A stretch of 64,000 nt of DNA, taken from assembly GCF_001418655.1 (NCBI RefSeq), contig NZ_LIQZ01000116.1, positions 1 through 64,000 of the forward strand, given 5' to 3'. This DNA is from Streptomyces phaeochromogenes. Its GTDB lineage: Bacteria; Actinomycetota; Actinomycetes; Streptomycetales; Streptomycetaceae. The position numbers were made by a program, and so were the translations under genes. The notes under the pieces are model-generated. The model saw only the letters and a list, made by a program, of their open reading frames with translations, made no database searches and was not told the origin of the DNA. Below are positions 33,310 through 41,154 of the stretch, one piece after another; the stretch's first letter is position 1, and every line of letters starts with the position of its first letter.

Positions 33310-34509
33310 ATGCGGAACCAAAAACGATTCCGTGCGGCATTGGGAGAGTTGATCTTGATGATTGCTTGTGGTCGGAGACCGGTCTCATGGGCTCCTTCGG
33401 GCTTCGGCCGGGGCGACTCGACGAGTGATCGTGGTCGCGGCGGTGGTCGTGGTCGTGGCCGTGAGGAGCGTCGAACCCCGGCCGTCGACCAGGGGACGCG
33501 TCCCCTGCCGTCGAGCCGACAGAGCCGGCTGCCCGAGGGCCCCGCATCGACGGGCCTGCACGCCCTTCCCCGTCCCGTGGCCGTCGTGGTGGGTGCCGGT
33601 GGCGTGCTCGGAGCGGCGCACGTCGGCGTCGGGAGCGCTCTGGAGCAGCGCGGGTTCGTCCCGGACATGATCATCGGCACCTCGGTGGGTGCTCTCAACG
33701 GCGCCATCGCCGCCGCCCACCCGGACACGGCCGCGCCCTGGCTGGACCACGTATGGACCCGGTTGAGCCGCCGTGAGGTGTATCCGCTCGGCTTCCTGGC
33801 ATCGCGGGCCAGTGTCTTCACCGACCGCGGCCTGCGTCGACTGATCGCCGGGGCCGGGCTGCCGTCTCGGATCGAGGAGCTGGCGGTCCCGTTCACCGCG
33901 GTGGCGATGGACCTGGCCACCGGTGCTCCGGCACTGCTGGACCGCGGAGATCTTGAGTCCGCGCTGCTGGCCAGCGCGGCCGTTCCCGGCATGCTGCCCC
34001 CGGTGGAACGAGAGGGCAGGACGCTGGTCGACGGAGGTGTGATCGCCTACGTCCCGGTCCTGGCGGCCCTGCAGGCCGGGGCGGCCAGCGTGGTGGTGCT
34101 GTCGACCGGACCGGAGTGCTCACCGTTGAGCCCGACCGTCCCGCGCCGACGGGCCGGTGCGATCGCCGCGAGGGCCGGGCTGCTGTTGATGCACCATCAG
34201 ATCGAGCGTGATCTGCACGAGGTGGCCCGGCACATCCCGACCGTCGTGCTGCCGACCGGCATCGAGGAATGGCCCGCCCCGTGGGACTTCGGCCACTCCC
34301 AGCGGCTCATCAGCACCGCTTCCCGCACGGCGGGACGTTTTCTCGACGGCCTGCGCGTCAGCGGGCCGGGCCTGTACCGGGCCGACGGCGCTCCGGAGGC
34401 ATCGACGATGTCGACGACATCGTCGATACCGGAGACACCGGAAACATCGGCGCCGTCGGACGGCCCGGGCCAGGCATCGACTTCCCCAGTGTCGGAGGTG
34501 GCCCTGTGA
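33310..34509 (+). CDS. Patatin-like phospholipase
   Basis: A 399-aa Ser-Asp lipid acyl hydrolase. The oxyanion glycines are in GAGGVLGAAHVGV, the nucleophile Ser in GTSVGALNG (about residue 124) and the catalytic Asp in DGGVIAY (about 240). The first 85 residues are a basic Gly/Arg-rich low-complexity region and the last 45 are Ser/Thr/Pro-rich, so the true start may lie downstream of 33310. No signal peptide is present. Its stop overlaps the glycosyltransferase start (GTGA). It is the first gene of a four-gene unit whose close coupling suggests lipid or glycolipid remodelling. Confidence 0.88.
   Translation: MRNQKRFRAALGELILMIACGRRPVSWAPSGFGRGDSTSDRGRGGGRGRGREERRTPAVDQGTRPLPSSRQSRLPEGPASTGLHALPRPVAVVVGAGGVLGAAHVGVGSALEQRGFVPDMIIGTSVGALNGAIAAAHPDTAAPWLDHVWTRLSRREVYPLGFLASRASVFTDRGLRRLIAGAGLPSRIEELAVPFTAVAMDLATGAPALLDRGDLESALLASAAVPGMLPPVEREGRTLVDGGVIAYVPVLAALQAGAASVVVLSTGPECSPLSPTVPRRRAGAIAARAGLLLMHHQIERDLHEVARHIPTVVLPTGIEEWPAPWDFGHSQRLISTASRTAGRFLDGLRVSGPGLYRADGAPEASTMSTTSSIPETPETSAPSDGPGQASTSPVSEVAL
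34401..34427. repeat. 27-bp perfect palindrome inside the patatin gene
   Basis: Arms ATCGACGATGTCG (34401-34413) and its exact complement (34415-34427) flank one base. It falls in the Ser/Thr-rich tail of the patatin gene, about 80 bp before the glycosyltransferase start. It would fold into a strong RNA hairpin. Confidence 0.8.
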
Positions 34510-35726
34510 GTACCATCGCGTTCCTGAACATCGCCATGCACGGGCATGTCAACCCGACGCTGCCGGTGGCGGCCGAGCTCGTTCGCCGCGGCCACTTCGT
34601 CACGTACCACACCTCGCCGGCCTTCCGCGAGGAGATCGAGGCTGTCGGCGCGACGGTGCGTCTCTACCCCGGCGGCGACCAGCCGCTCCCTGATCCGCCT
34701 ACGCCGGTCACGTTGATGGAGGGGCTCGCGAGCACGGCCGTCCGCCTGCTGCCTCCGGTGCTCACCGACCTGCGCCGGATCCGGCCCGACCTGATCGTGC
34801 ACGACAGCGCCTGTCTGTGGGGCGCGGTCGCCGCCCGCGAACTCAAGGTGCCGGCGGCGTCGTCGTTCACCACGTTCGCCTTCAACCGCCACGTGCCCAG
34901 CCCGACCCGCGGTTCATGGGCCCTGCTGGCCGAGGCGGCGACTCGGCGGAACAGCCTCAAGGGCTACCTGCGGGCGCGCCGGGGGCTGCGCCGCTTCGAC
35001 ACGAGTGGGCTGCCGCTGCTGGACCTGGGGAACATCCGTCAGCCGCTCAACCTGGTCTACACCTCGCGGGTGTTCCAGCCCGCCGTCGAGGAGTTCGACC
35101 GGTCCTACCAGTTCGTGGGCGCGAGCATCGGCGCGCGTCCGGCCGACCCGTCGTTCCCGGCCGATCGGCTGCGGGACCCGGTGCTCTACGCCTCGCTCGG
35201 CACCGTCTTCAACGCCGACCCGCGACTGCTGCGCGGTTTCGCCACGGCGCTCGCCCCGCTGGGCGGCACCGTCGTCGTCTCCACCGGGCAGACCGACCCC
35301 GCCGCGCTGGGCCCGTTGCCGCCCAACGTGCTCGCCCGCCGCTTCGTCCCGCAACCGGAGGTACTGGCCCGCGCGGCGCTGTTCATCACCCACGGCGGCA
35401 TGAACAGCGTCAACGAGGCCATGTACGCGGGCGTTCCGATGCTGGTGGTCCCACAGGGCGCCGACCAGCCGATGGTGGCCCGTCGTGTCGCGGAGCTCGG
35501 CGCGGGCCTGTCGATCCGTACCGAGGACGTCACCGAGGAGTCCGTACGTGCCCTCGCCGCGCGTCTGCTCCACGAACCGCGGTTCCGGGCAGCCGCGGCC
35601 ACCCTGCAGGGTGCTCAGCACGAGGCGGGCGGATACCGGCGTGCCGCCGACGAGTGCGAGGGGTACCTGCACACGAACGTCGTGGCCGGTCGGTCGGCTC
35701 CCGCGGATCCGTCCCAGCGAGGCTGA
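34506..35726 (+). CDS. GT1-family (UGT/macrolide-type) glycosyltransferase
   Basis: A 406-aa GT-B enzyme. The N-terminal acceptor domain opens AFLNIAMHGHVNPTLPVAAE, with the likely catalytic His in GHVNP. The C-terminal donor domain has VLYASLGTVF and the nucleotide-sugar motif FITHGGMNSVNEAMYAGVPM followed by VVPQGADQ. Members glycosylate macrolides, flavonoids, sterols or carotenoids. It starts at a GTG overlapping the patatin stop and is followed 4 bp later by the membrane protein. A lipidic acceptor is inferred only from the neighbouring lipase. Confidence 0.9.
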   Translation: MSTIAFLNIAMHGHVNPTLPVAAELVRRGHFVTYHTSPAFREEIEAVGATVRLYPGGDQPLPDPPTPVTLMEGLASTAVRLLPPVLTDLRRIRPDLIVHDSACLWGAVAARELKVPAASSFTTFAFNRHVPSPTRGSWALLAEAATRRNSLKGYLRARRGLRRFDTSGLPLLDLGNIRQPLNLVYTSRVFQPAVEEFDRSYQFVGASIGARPADPSFPADRLRDPVLYASLGTVFNADPRLLRGFATALAPLGGTVVVSTGQTDPAALGPLPPNVLARRFVPQPEVLARAALFITHGGMNSVNEAMYAGVPMLVVPQGADQPMVARRVAELGAGLSIRTEDVTEESVRALAARLLHEPRFRAAAATLQGAQHEAGGYRRAADECEGYLHTNVVAGRSAPADPSQRG

Positions 35727-35729
35727 ATC

Positions 35730-36212
35730 ATGGCACTCGTCGTCCTGTTGCTGCTCGCCGGAGTGTCGGAAGCCGCCGGGCGCATCCTGCCCGTGGCGGT
35801 GGGCCGACCTGGCATGTCGCGGACGCGGGTGGCCGGACTGCTCTGTGCCGGTGGCCTCGTCGAGGCTGCCGTGTTCGCGTTGTGGCCGCTGACCGCGTGG
35901 ACCCTGGCCGAACTGGTGCTGTCCTCCACGCCGCAAGGCGAGGAGCTGGTCTGGACACCCGATCTGGTCGCCCCGCTGGTGCTCGCCGCCGTCCTCGCGT
36001 TCCCCTTGCTCGGGCCCTTCCTCCACCTGCTGCTCTTCGTGGCGGTCGGAGCCGGTCTGGCCGGCCCGCTCGCCGAGGCGACCGATCTGGGTTGGTGGGG
36101 CGCCGCCGGATGTGTGGCCGTCGCCGGGGCCGGGCTCGGTATCGCGGTGGAGGCCGTTCGGCGTCTGGTCGTGAGGATCAGCGCCGCCGAGGCGCGGGGG
36201 CCGGTCACATGA
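35730..36212 (+). CDS. Membrane protein of unknown function
   Basis: A 160-aa protein with four probable transmembrane segments: ALVVLLLLAGVSEAAG, GLLCAGGLVEAAVFALWPLT, LVAPLVLAAVLAFPLLGPFL with LHLLLFVAVGAGLAG, and GAAGCVAVAGAGLGIAVEAV. A short basic cytoplasmic tail follows. I do not recognise the family. Starts 4 bp after the glycosyltransferase and overlaps the next gene by ATGA, so it clearly belongs to the same operon and may anchor the pathway at the membrane. Confidence 0.8.
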   Translation: MALVVLLLLAGVSEAAGRILPVAVGRPGMSRTRVAGLLCAGGLVEAAVFALWPLTAWTLAELVLSSTPQGEELVWTPDLVAPLVLAAVLAFPLLGPFLHLLLFVAVGAGLAGPLAEATDLGWWGAAGCVAVAGAGLGIAVEAVRRLVVRISAAEARGPVT

Positions 36213-37141
36213 ACGCGTACCTGCTCTGGGTCTTCGCGATCGGGCCGGTCCTCATCGCCGAAGCTCTGCTCGCCCGCTACGAGGTGCTGGCCTACGGCGC
36301 CGGCTGGCGGGCCCCCGTCGACAAGCTCCCGGAGGGCGTGCCCTACGCCAGGGGCGCGGCACCCGACAGCCCCCCGGACGCCTACCTGGTCTACCTGGAC
36401 GGCATCGGCAAACGCCGCGTCCGCGACAGCCGGGACGGCGGCCAGCTGGTCAAGGCCTTGATCGCCAGAGCTCCCGAGCTGCGGGTACTGGGTCAGGTGC
36501 AGCCGTACTCGCCGCTGGCCGCCCCGTTGGCCGAGCGACCGGTGTGGAAGTGGCTGCGCCGCCGCATCGGCCTGCTGCTGTTCCTGCACAACGTCATGCA
36601 GATCTTCGTCGCCGCCGACCAGCGGTACCGCCCCCTCTACAACCGGGCTGTCGGCTCCCAGATCGCCACGCAGCTCCGGCTCGCCGGCTACCGGCCCGAC
36701 AGCGGTATCCCCGTGGTGCTGCTCAGCTACAGCGGCGGTGCCCAGGTCGCCGGCGGCGCGGTCGACGAACTGCACGCCCAGCTGCGCTCCCCGCTCCTGC
36801 TGATCACGCTCGGCGGCTTCCACAACGGCGCCAACGACCTCACTCGTGCCGAGCACCTCCATCGGCTGACCAGCGCGAGCGACCGGATCGAGCGAGTCGG
36901 TACGTGGATCTTCCCGCAGCGCTGGCCGCTGTTCCGGGGGAGCGCATGGAACCGGGCCAACCGTGCCGGGAAAATCACCGTGCATCGACTCGACCCGGCC
37001 ACCCACGTCGGGCCGACCAGCTACGTCAGCCCGACGGCCCAACTGCCCGACGGCCGCAGCCACCTCGACCGCACCGCCGACACCGTGATCACGCTCATCC
37101 GCGACCGCCACAGGGTGACCGGGTCGCCGGATCATCCGTAG
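36209..37141 (+). CDS. Membrane-anchored alpha/beta-hydrolase-like protein
   Basis: A 310-aa protein. An N-terminal anchor helix (MNAYLLWVFAIGPVLIAEAL) is followed by DAYLVYLDGIGKRRVRDSRD, a second hydrophobic stretch (GLLLFLHNVMQIFVAA) and a lipase-like nucleophile elbow PVVLLSYSGGAQVAGG (Ser-x-Ser-x-Gly in place of Gly-x-Ser-x-Gly). Late His residues (HVGPTSYV, SHLDRTAD) could complete a triad. Probably a lipase or esterase acting at the membrane; specificity unknown. Last gene of the patatin operon, joined by an ATGA overlap. Confidence 0.7.
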   Translation: MNAYLLWVFAIGPVLIAEALLARYEVLAYGAGWRAPVDKLPEGVPYARGAAPDSPPDAYLVYLDGIGKRRVRDSRDGGQLVKALIARAPELRVLGQVQPYSPLAAPLAERPVWKWLRRRIGLLLFLHNVMQIFVAADQRYRPLYNRAVGSQIATQLRLAGYRPDSGIPVVLLSYSGGAQVAGGAVDELHAQLRSPLLLITLGGFHNGANDLTRAEHLHRLTSASDRIERVGTWIFPQRWPLFRGSAWNRANRAGKITVHRLDPATHVGPTSYVSPTAQLPDGRSHLDRTADTVITLIRDRHRVTGSPDHP

Positions 37142-37155
37142 CCACAAGGGGCATC

Positions 37156-37210
37156 GTTCAGTAAAACGAACGAGAGGTTCGCTACACTTCGGCGGTTCGG
37201 TATAGTGAAC
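37156..37210 (+). promoter_or_regulatory. Twin 16-bp operators over a leaderless promoter
   Basis: GTTCAGTAAAACGAAC (37156-37171) and GTTCGGTATAGTGAAC (37195-37210) agree at 12 of 16 positions, both GTTC-N8-GAAC dyads, centres 39 bp apart. The second contains TATAGT (37201-37206), a good -10 placed 6 nt before ATG 37213, so the transcript would be leaderless and bound protein would block it. The XRE-cupin protein of the same operon is the likely binder. Confidence 0.65.
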
Positions 37211-37212
37211 GC

Positions 37213-38037
37213 ATGGTTCACTCAACCGAGGCTCTTGGGGTAGGCGCGCAAGTCAGTGCCTACCTCGATGACACCTACCTGGAGCAAGTCGATACGCGGG
37301 TGATCGCGGTCGGCGAGAAGGACGGAACGCCATGGGTGGCCGTCGAGCACTGCCTGTTCCATCCGCAGGGCGGCGGCCAGCCCGCGGACCGGGGGTGGCT
37401 GGAGGACACGGAGATCATCCCGGTCCGGGACCGTGAGTCGGGGCTGGTCGTGGCGACGGTGCCCGAGGGCGGCAGCCTTCCGCCCCTCGCCGAGGGACAG
37501 AAGGTGCGGGCCCGGATCGACCTTCGGGCCCGGACAGCTCACGCCGCACTGCACACGGCCGGACACCTCGTCGAGGCGGTTGGGCGGATGCAGGGGTGGG
37601 AGATGGTCGCCAGTAATCATTTTCCCGGTCAGGCGCGTATCGAGTTCCAGGCTCCCCGGACGGACACACGGCTGGCCGACCCGGAAGGGCGGGAGGAGGT
37701 GACTGCCGTGCTGCGCGCCGCGGTGGCAGCCGCGGTCGCCGACGATCTGCCGGTCTTCGCACGGTGCCTCGCCGACGGGCGGCGCGTGGTGCACCTGGAC
37801 GAGCTGCACTCCGCGCCCTGCGGGGGCACGCATGTGCGCAGCCTCGGCGACCTGGCCGAAGTGGCGCTGCCGACGCTCAAGGTCAAGAAGGGCCGCATCC
37901 GCGTGTCCTACTCCGCGGCGCATGTGCCCTTTACCGCGACGCAGGTGTCCTGCACCGGGACACACTTGCCGTACGCCGCACCCCACGTGCCGCACCCCGC
38001 GTGCCAGGCACCGAAACGCGTAGGAGCCACTGAATGA
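37213..38037 (+). CDS. AlaX-like alanyl-tRNA editing protein
   Basis: A 274-aa trans-editing protein that hydrolyses mischarged tRNA. The second-additional-domain fold starts HCLFHPQGGGQPADRGWLED. Zinc ligands are HTAGH (about 114-118) and CGGTH (about 203-207). The protein lacks an aminoacylation domain, so it acts alone. After the normal end (KKGRIRVSYSAA) it carries four degenerate heptapeptide repeats. The ATG follows a TATAGT -10 by 6 nt with no ribosome binding site. Overlaps the XRE-cupin gene by ATGA. Confidence 0.9.
   Translation: MVHSTEALGVGAQVSAYLDDTYLEQVDTRVIAVGEKDGTPWVAVEHCLFHPQGGGQPADRGWLEDTEIIPVRDRESGLVVATVPEGGSLPPLAEGQKVRARIDLRARTAHAALHTAGHLVEAVGRMQGWEMVASNHFPGQARIEFQAPRTDTRLADPEGREEVTAVLRAAVAAAVADDLPVFARCLADGRRVVHLDELHSAPCGGTHVRSLGDLAEVALPTLKVKKGRIRVSYSAAHVPFTATQVSCTGTHLPYAAPHVPHPACQAPKRVGATE
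37921..38004 (+). repeat. Four 21-bp degenerate repeats at the AlaX C terminus
   Basis: Consecutive 21-bp units encode HVPFTAT, QVSCTGT, HLPYAAP and HVPHPAC. They lie after the conserved AlaX fold and add a His/Cys-containing tail, perhaps metal-binding, perhaps only slippage-derived. Confidence 0.65.
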
Positions 38038-38609
38038 CGCCCCCGCCGTCCGGCCGTCAGCCGGTGAGCAGTACCGCAGCCGCGGTCGGTGCGAAGATCC
38101 GGCTGCGCCGTCAACAGCGCGGAATGAGTGCCGCCGAGATGGCCCGGCGTGCCGGGCTGAGCAAGGCCACGCTGTCGCAGTTGGAGGCCGGCAACGGCAA
38201 TCCGACGATCGACACCCTGGACGCGATCGCGGTCGCCCTGCGCATTCCGATCGCCGACCTGCTGGCGCGTGACGCCGACACCGGGCCGGTGTTCCGGCCG
38301 GGTACGGACGTCGAGCCCGGCGAGGTCTCGCGGGAGCTGCTGCGCCGCATCAGCAGCGGCAACAGCCTGGAGATCTGGCGGCTGCGCATCCCGGCCGAGA
38401 CGGAGCTGCCCGGCGTCCCGCACGCCACCGGCACGATCGAGCACCTGCTTGTCGCCACCGGGCACGTCACCGCCGGTCCCGTCGACGCCCCGCAGGATCT
38501 GGGCCCCGGCGACATGCTCGCCTTCGCCGGAGACGCCCCGCACTTCTACCGCACCGGTGCCGAGGAAGTGGACATCACCGTCGTCTTCGCCTCGCCCATC
38601 AGCACCTGA
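38034..38609 (+). CDS. XRE-family regulator with cupin domain
   Basis: A 191-aa regulator. The HTH is AEMARRAGLSKATLSQLEAG with NGNPTIDTLDAIAVALRIPI (residues 30-75). The C-terminal cupin includes GTIEHLLVATGHVTAG, the GDMLAFAGDAPHFYRTG turn and a final ITVVFASP strand. It overlaps AlaX by 4 bp and is 29 bp before the aldolase, so it is co-transcribed with the genes it probably controls through the twin operators. The ligand may be an amino acid. Confidence 0.88.
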   Translation: MTPPPSGRQPVSSTAAAVGAKIRLRRQQRGMSAAEMARRAGLSKATLSQLEAGNGNPTIDTLDAIAVALRIPIADLLARDADTGPVFRPGTDVEPGEVSRELLRRISSGNSLEIWRLRIPAETELPGVPHATGTIEHLLVATGHVTAGPVDAPQDLGPGDMLAFAGDAPHFYRTGAEEVDITVVFASPIST

Positions 38610-38638
38610 GACGCTCCCCAAGCCTAGGAAGACCCCTC

Positions 38639-39700
38639 ATGAGCACCGCCATCGCCATCACCCCCTCCAGCCGTGCCTTCAGCAGCGACAACATGGCCGG
38701 GGCGTCCCCGCAGATAGCCCAGGCCGTTGCCGACGCCGCCGCCGGACAGGTCCTCCCGTACGGCAACGACCCCTACACCGACAGCGCCCGCCGCAGGCTC
38801 GGCGAGATCTTCGAGCGGGACGTCCACATCTTCCCGGTCTCCACAGGATCCGCCGCCAACGGCCTGAGCCTGGCCGCTCTCACCCCGCCCTGGGGCAGTG
38901 TGCTCTCCCACCCCGACAGCCACATCAACACCGACGAATGCGGCGCCCCGGAGTTCTTCACCAACGGCGCCAAGCTGGTCGGTGTGCCGGGTCCCGACAG
39001 CAAGATCGACCCCGATGCGTTGCAGGCGGCGGTGCGCCGTCGGGCCGGTGACGTGCACAGCGTGCAGCCGTCCGCGGTGAGCATCAGCCAGGCCACCGAG
39101 AGCGGCAGTGTCTACACCCTGGAGGAGATCCGCCGACTGTCCACCATCGCCAAGGACGCCGGACTGCGCGTCCACATGGACGGCGCGCGCTTCGCCAACG
39201 CCCTGGTTCATCTCGGTGCCACCGCGGCCGAGATGACCTGGAAGGCCGGCATCGACGTGCTGTCCTTCGGTGCCACCAAGAACGGCGCGATGACCGCCGA
39301 CGCCATCGTCTCCTTCGACCCCGCACTCGCCGCCGAGCTCGCCTTCCGCGCCAAGCGCGCCGGCCAGCTCGCCTCCAAGATGCGCTTCCACACGGCCCAG
39401 ATCGACGCGTACCTCACCGACGGCCTGTGGCTGCACAACGCCCGCCAGGCCAACGCGATGGCCACCCGGCTCGGTGACGGCCTCAAGGCCATCCCCGGCG
39501 CCGGCCTGCTGGCCACACCGCAGGCCAACATCCTCTTCTGCCGCCTGCCCCAGGAGGTCACCGAAGGACTCCTCGCCGAGGGCTATGTCTTCTACCACGA
39601 CCGCTGGGAGCCGGGCATCGTCCGGTTCGTCACCGCCTTCTCCCACAGCGCCGACGACATCGACCAGCTCCTCGACGCGGTCCGCCGCCACACACACTGA
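38639..39700 (+). CDS. Threonine-aldolase-like PLP enzyme (beta-eliminating lyase family)
   Basis: A 353-aa fold-type I PLP enzyme. The Schiff-base Lys is in LSFGATKNGAMTADAI, the PLP-binding Asp region is AGLRVHMDGARFANALVHLG, and the N-terminal motif FSSDNMAGASPQIAQAV matches low-specificity threonine aldolases. Expected reaction: retro-aldol cleavage of beta-hydroxy amino acids to glycine and an aldehyde. Together with AlaX it could limit mischarging by Ser or other beta-hydroxy amino acids. GGAAGACCCCTC precedes the ATG. Confidence 0.88.
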   Translation: MSTAIAITPSSRAFSSDNMAGASPQIAQAVADAAAGQVLPYGNDPYTDSARRRLGEIFERDVHIFPVSTGSAANGLSLAALTPPWGSVLSHPDSHINTDECGAPEFFTNGAKLVGVPGPDSKIDPDALQAAVRRRAGDVHSVQPSAVSISQATESGSVYTLEEIRRLSTIAKDAGLRVHMDGARFANALVHLGATAAEMTWKAGIDVLSFGATKNGAMTADAIVSFDPALAAELAFRAKRAGQLASKMRFHTAQIDAYLTDGLWLHNARQANAMATRLGDGLKAIPGAGLLATPQANILFCRLPQEVTEGLLAEGYVFYHDRWEPGIVRFVTAFSHSADDIDQLLDAVRRHTH

Positions 39701-39733
39701 CCGACGCCCGGGGACGGGCACACCTGGCCAATA

Positions 39734-39771
39734 AGTACGTCCAGCGCACGCCGTGAGTACGTCCAGCGCAC
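39734..39771. repeat. 16-bp direct repeat between convergent genes
   Basis: AGTACGTCCAGCGCAC occurs at 39734-39749 and 39756-39771. The second copy is also part of a GTGAGT/ACTCAC hairpin (39753-39774), so it may serve as a terminator between the aldolase and E2 genes. Confidence 0.6.
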
Positions 39772-39781
39772 TCACGTCCCC

Positions 39782-41137
39782 TCAGAGCATCGCCAGCCCC
39801 GGGTCGTGCAGGAAGGCGCCCAGGTCGGCCAGCAGCTGGGAGCCCTGCTGGCCGTCGACGAGCCGGTGGTCGAAGGACAGTGCCAGCTGAGTGACCCACC
39901 GGGGCTCGATCGTCTCGGTCCCGGACGCGTCGGTCACGACCCAGGGGGTACGGCGGATGGCGCCCACGGCGAGGATGGCCGCCTCGCCCGGGTTCAGGAT
40001 CGGCGTTCCTGTGTCCACGCCGAACACACCGACGTTCGTGATGGTGATGGTCCCGCCCATCATCGACTGGGGCGTCGTCCTGCCGTCGCGGGCCGTGCTG
40101 GTGAGCACGGCGAGCGCTTCGGCGAGTTCACGCAGCGACATCCGGTCGGCGTGCTTGATGTTGGGGACGATGAGCCCTCGCCCGGTCGCGGCGGCGATGC
40201 CCAGGTTCACGTAGTGCTTGAGTACGATCTCCTGCGCCGGCTCGTCCCAACTGGCGTTCGCCTCAGGGGTGTTGCGCAAGGCCAGCAGCAGTGCCCGGGC
40301 CACGAACAGCAGCGGCGTGACGCGCAGCTCACGGAACTCGCGGCGGGCGGCCACCGTGTCACGGAGCCGCATGGTCGCCGTGACGTCGACCGTCATGAAC
40401 TCGGTGACGTGCGGTGCCGTGAACGCGGAGGCGACCATGGCGGCGGCCGTGTGTTTGCGTACGCCTCGAATCGGGATGCGGGTCTCGGCCGAGGTCTCCG
40501 AGGACTCCGGGGTCCCGAGCTTCGGAGGTTCCGCCGCCACGAGTTCGGCCTCCGCTGCCCGGCGTACGTCGTCGCGCGTGACGGTGGCCCCAGGGCCCGT
40601 GGGCGTGACGACGGTGATGTCGACCCCCAGATCCTTGGCGAGTTTCCGGACAGGGGGCTTGGCCGCTGTCCGCTCTGTGGCGGGTGCCGGTGCCGGTGCA
40701 GCGGCCGGTGCTACGGCCGGTGCCTGAACGGGAGTTGGCGCTGTCGGCTGGTTCGTGGGCGCGACCCCGGGCCGTCGACGTCTGCGGCGACCACTGCCCT
40801 CCTGCGGGCCGTACCCCACCAGCAGCGCTTCCCGGTCGGGAGCCGAAGCCGCGTCCGTGGCCGGGGGTTCCGTCACATCGGGAGTGCCGCTGATATCACT
40901 GAGGACGGTGATGAGGGGTTTGCCCACAGGCAGGGTCTCCCCTTCCTTCGCGTGCAGTGTCCCGACAACTCCCGCATACGGAGAGGGGAGTTCGACGGCG
41001 GCCTTCGCCGTTTCCACCTCGACGATGACCTGGTTGATCTCCACGGAGTCGCCCACCTGCACGGCCCACTGGAGAATCTCGGCCTCGGTGAGGCCCTCGC
41101 CGACATCGGGCAGCAGGAAGACTTGCTCTTTCGACAT
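39782..41137 (-). CDS. 2-oxoacid dehydrogenase E2 (dihydrolipoyl acyltransferase)
   Basis: A 451-aa E2 subunit. The N-terminal lipoyl domain has the lipoylated Lys in VEVETAKAAVEL (about residue 45). A long Ala/Pro/Thr linker precedes the peripheral-subunit-binding domain (VRKLAKDLGVDITVVTPTGP, about 165-190), then the catalytic domain with the His/Asp signature LALSFDHRLVDGQQGS. One lipoyl domain suggests a branched-chain type complex, but this is not certain. It follows E1-beta by 17 bp; no E3 (dihydrolipoamide dehydrogenase) gene is nearby. Confidence 0.92.
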   Translation of the reverse strand: MSKEQVFLLPDVGEGLTEAEILQWAVQVGDSVEINQVIVEVETAKAAVELPSPYAGVVGTLHAKEGETLPVGKPLITVLSDISGTPDVTEPPATDAASAPDREALLVGYGPQEGSGRRRRRRPGVAPTNQPTAPTPVQAPAVAPAAAPAPAPATERTAAKPPVRKLAKDLGVDITVVTPTGPGATVTRDDVRRAAEAELVAAEPPKLGTPESSETSAETRIPIRGVRKHTAAAMVASAFTAPHVTEFMTVDVTATMRLRDTVAARREFRELRVTPLLFVARALLLALRNTPEANASWDEPAQEIVLKHYVNLGIAAATGRGLIVPNIKHADRMSLRELAEALAVLTSTARDGRTTPQSMMGGTITITNVGVFGVDTGTPILNPGEAAILAVGAIRRTPWVVTDASGTETIEPRWVTQLALSFDHRLVDGQQGSQLLADLGAFLHDPGLAML

Positions 41138-41154
41138 GGTGACCCGCTCCTCCT

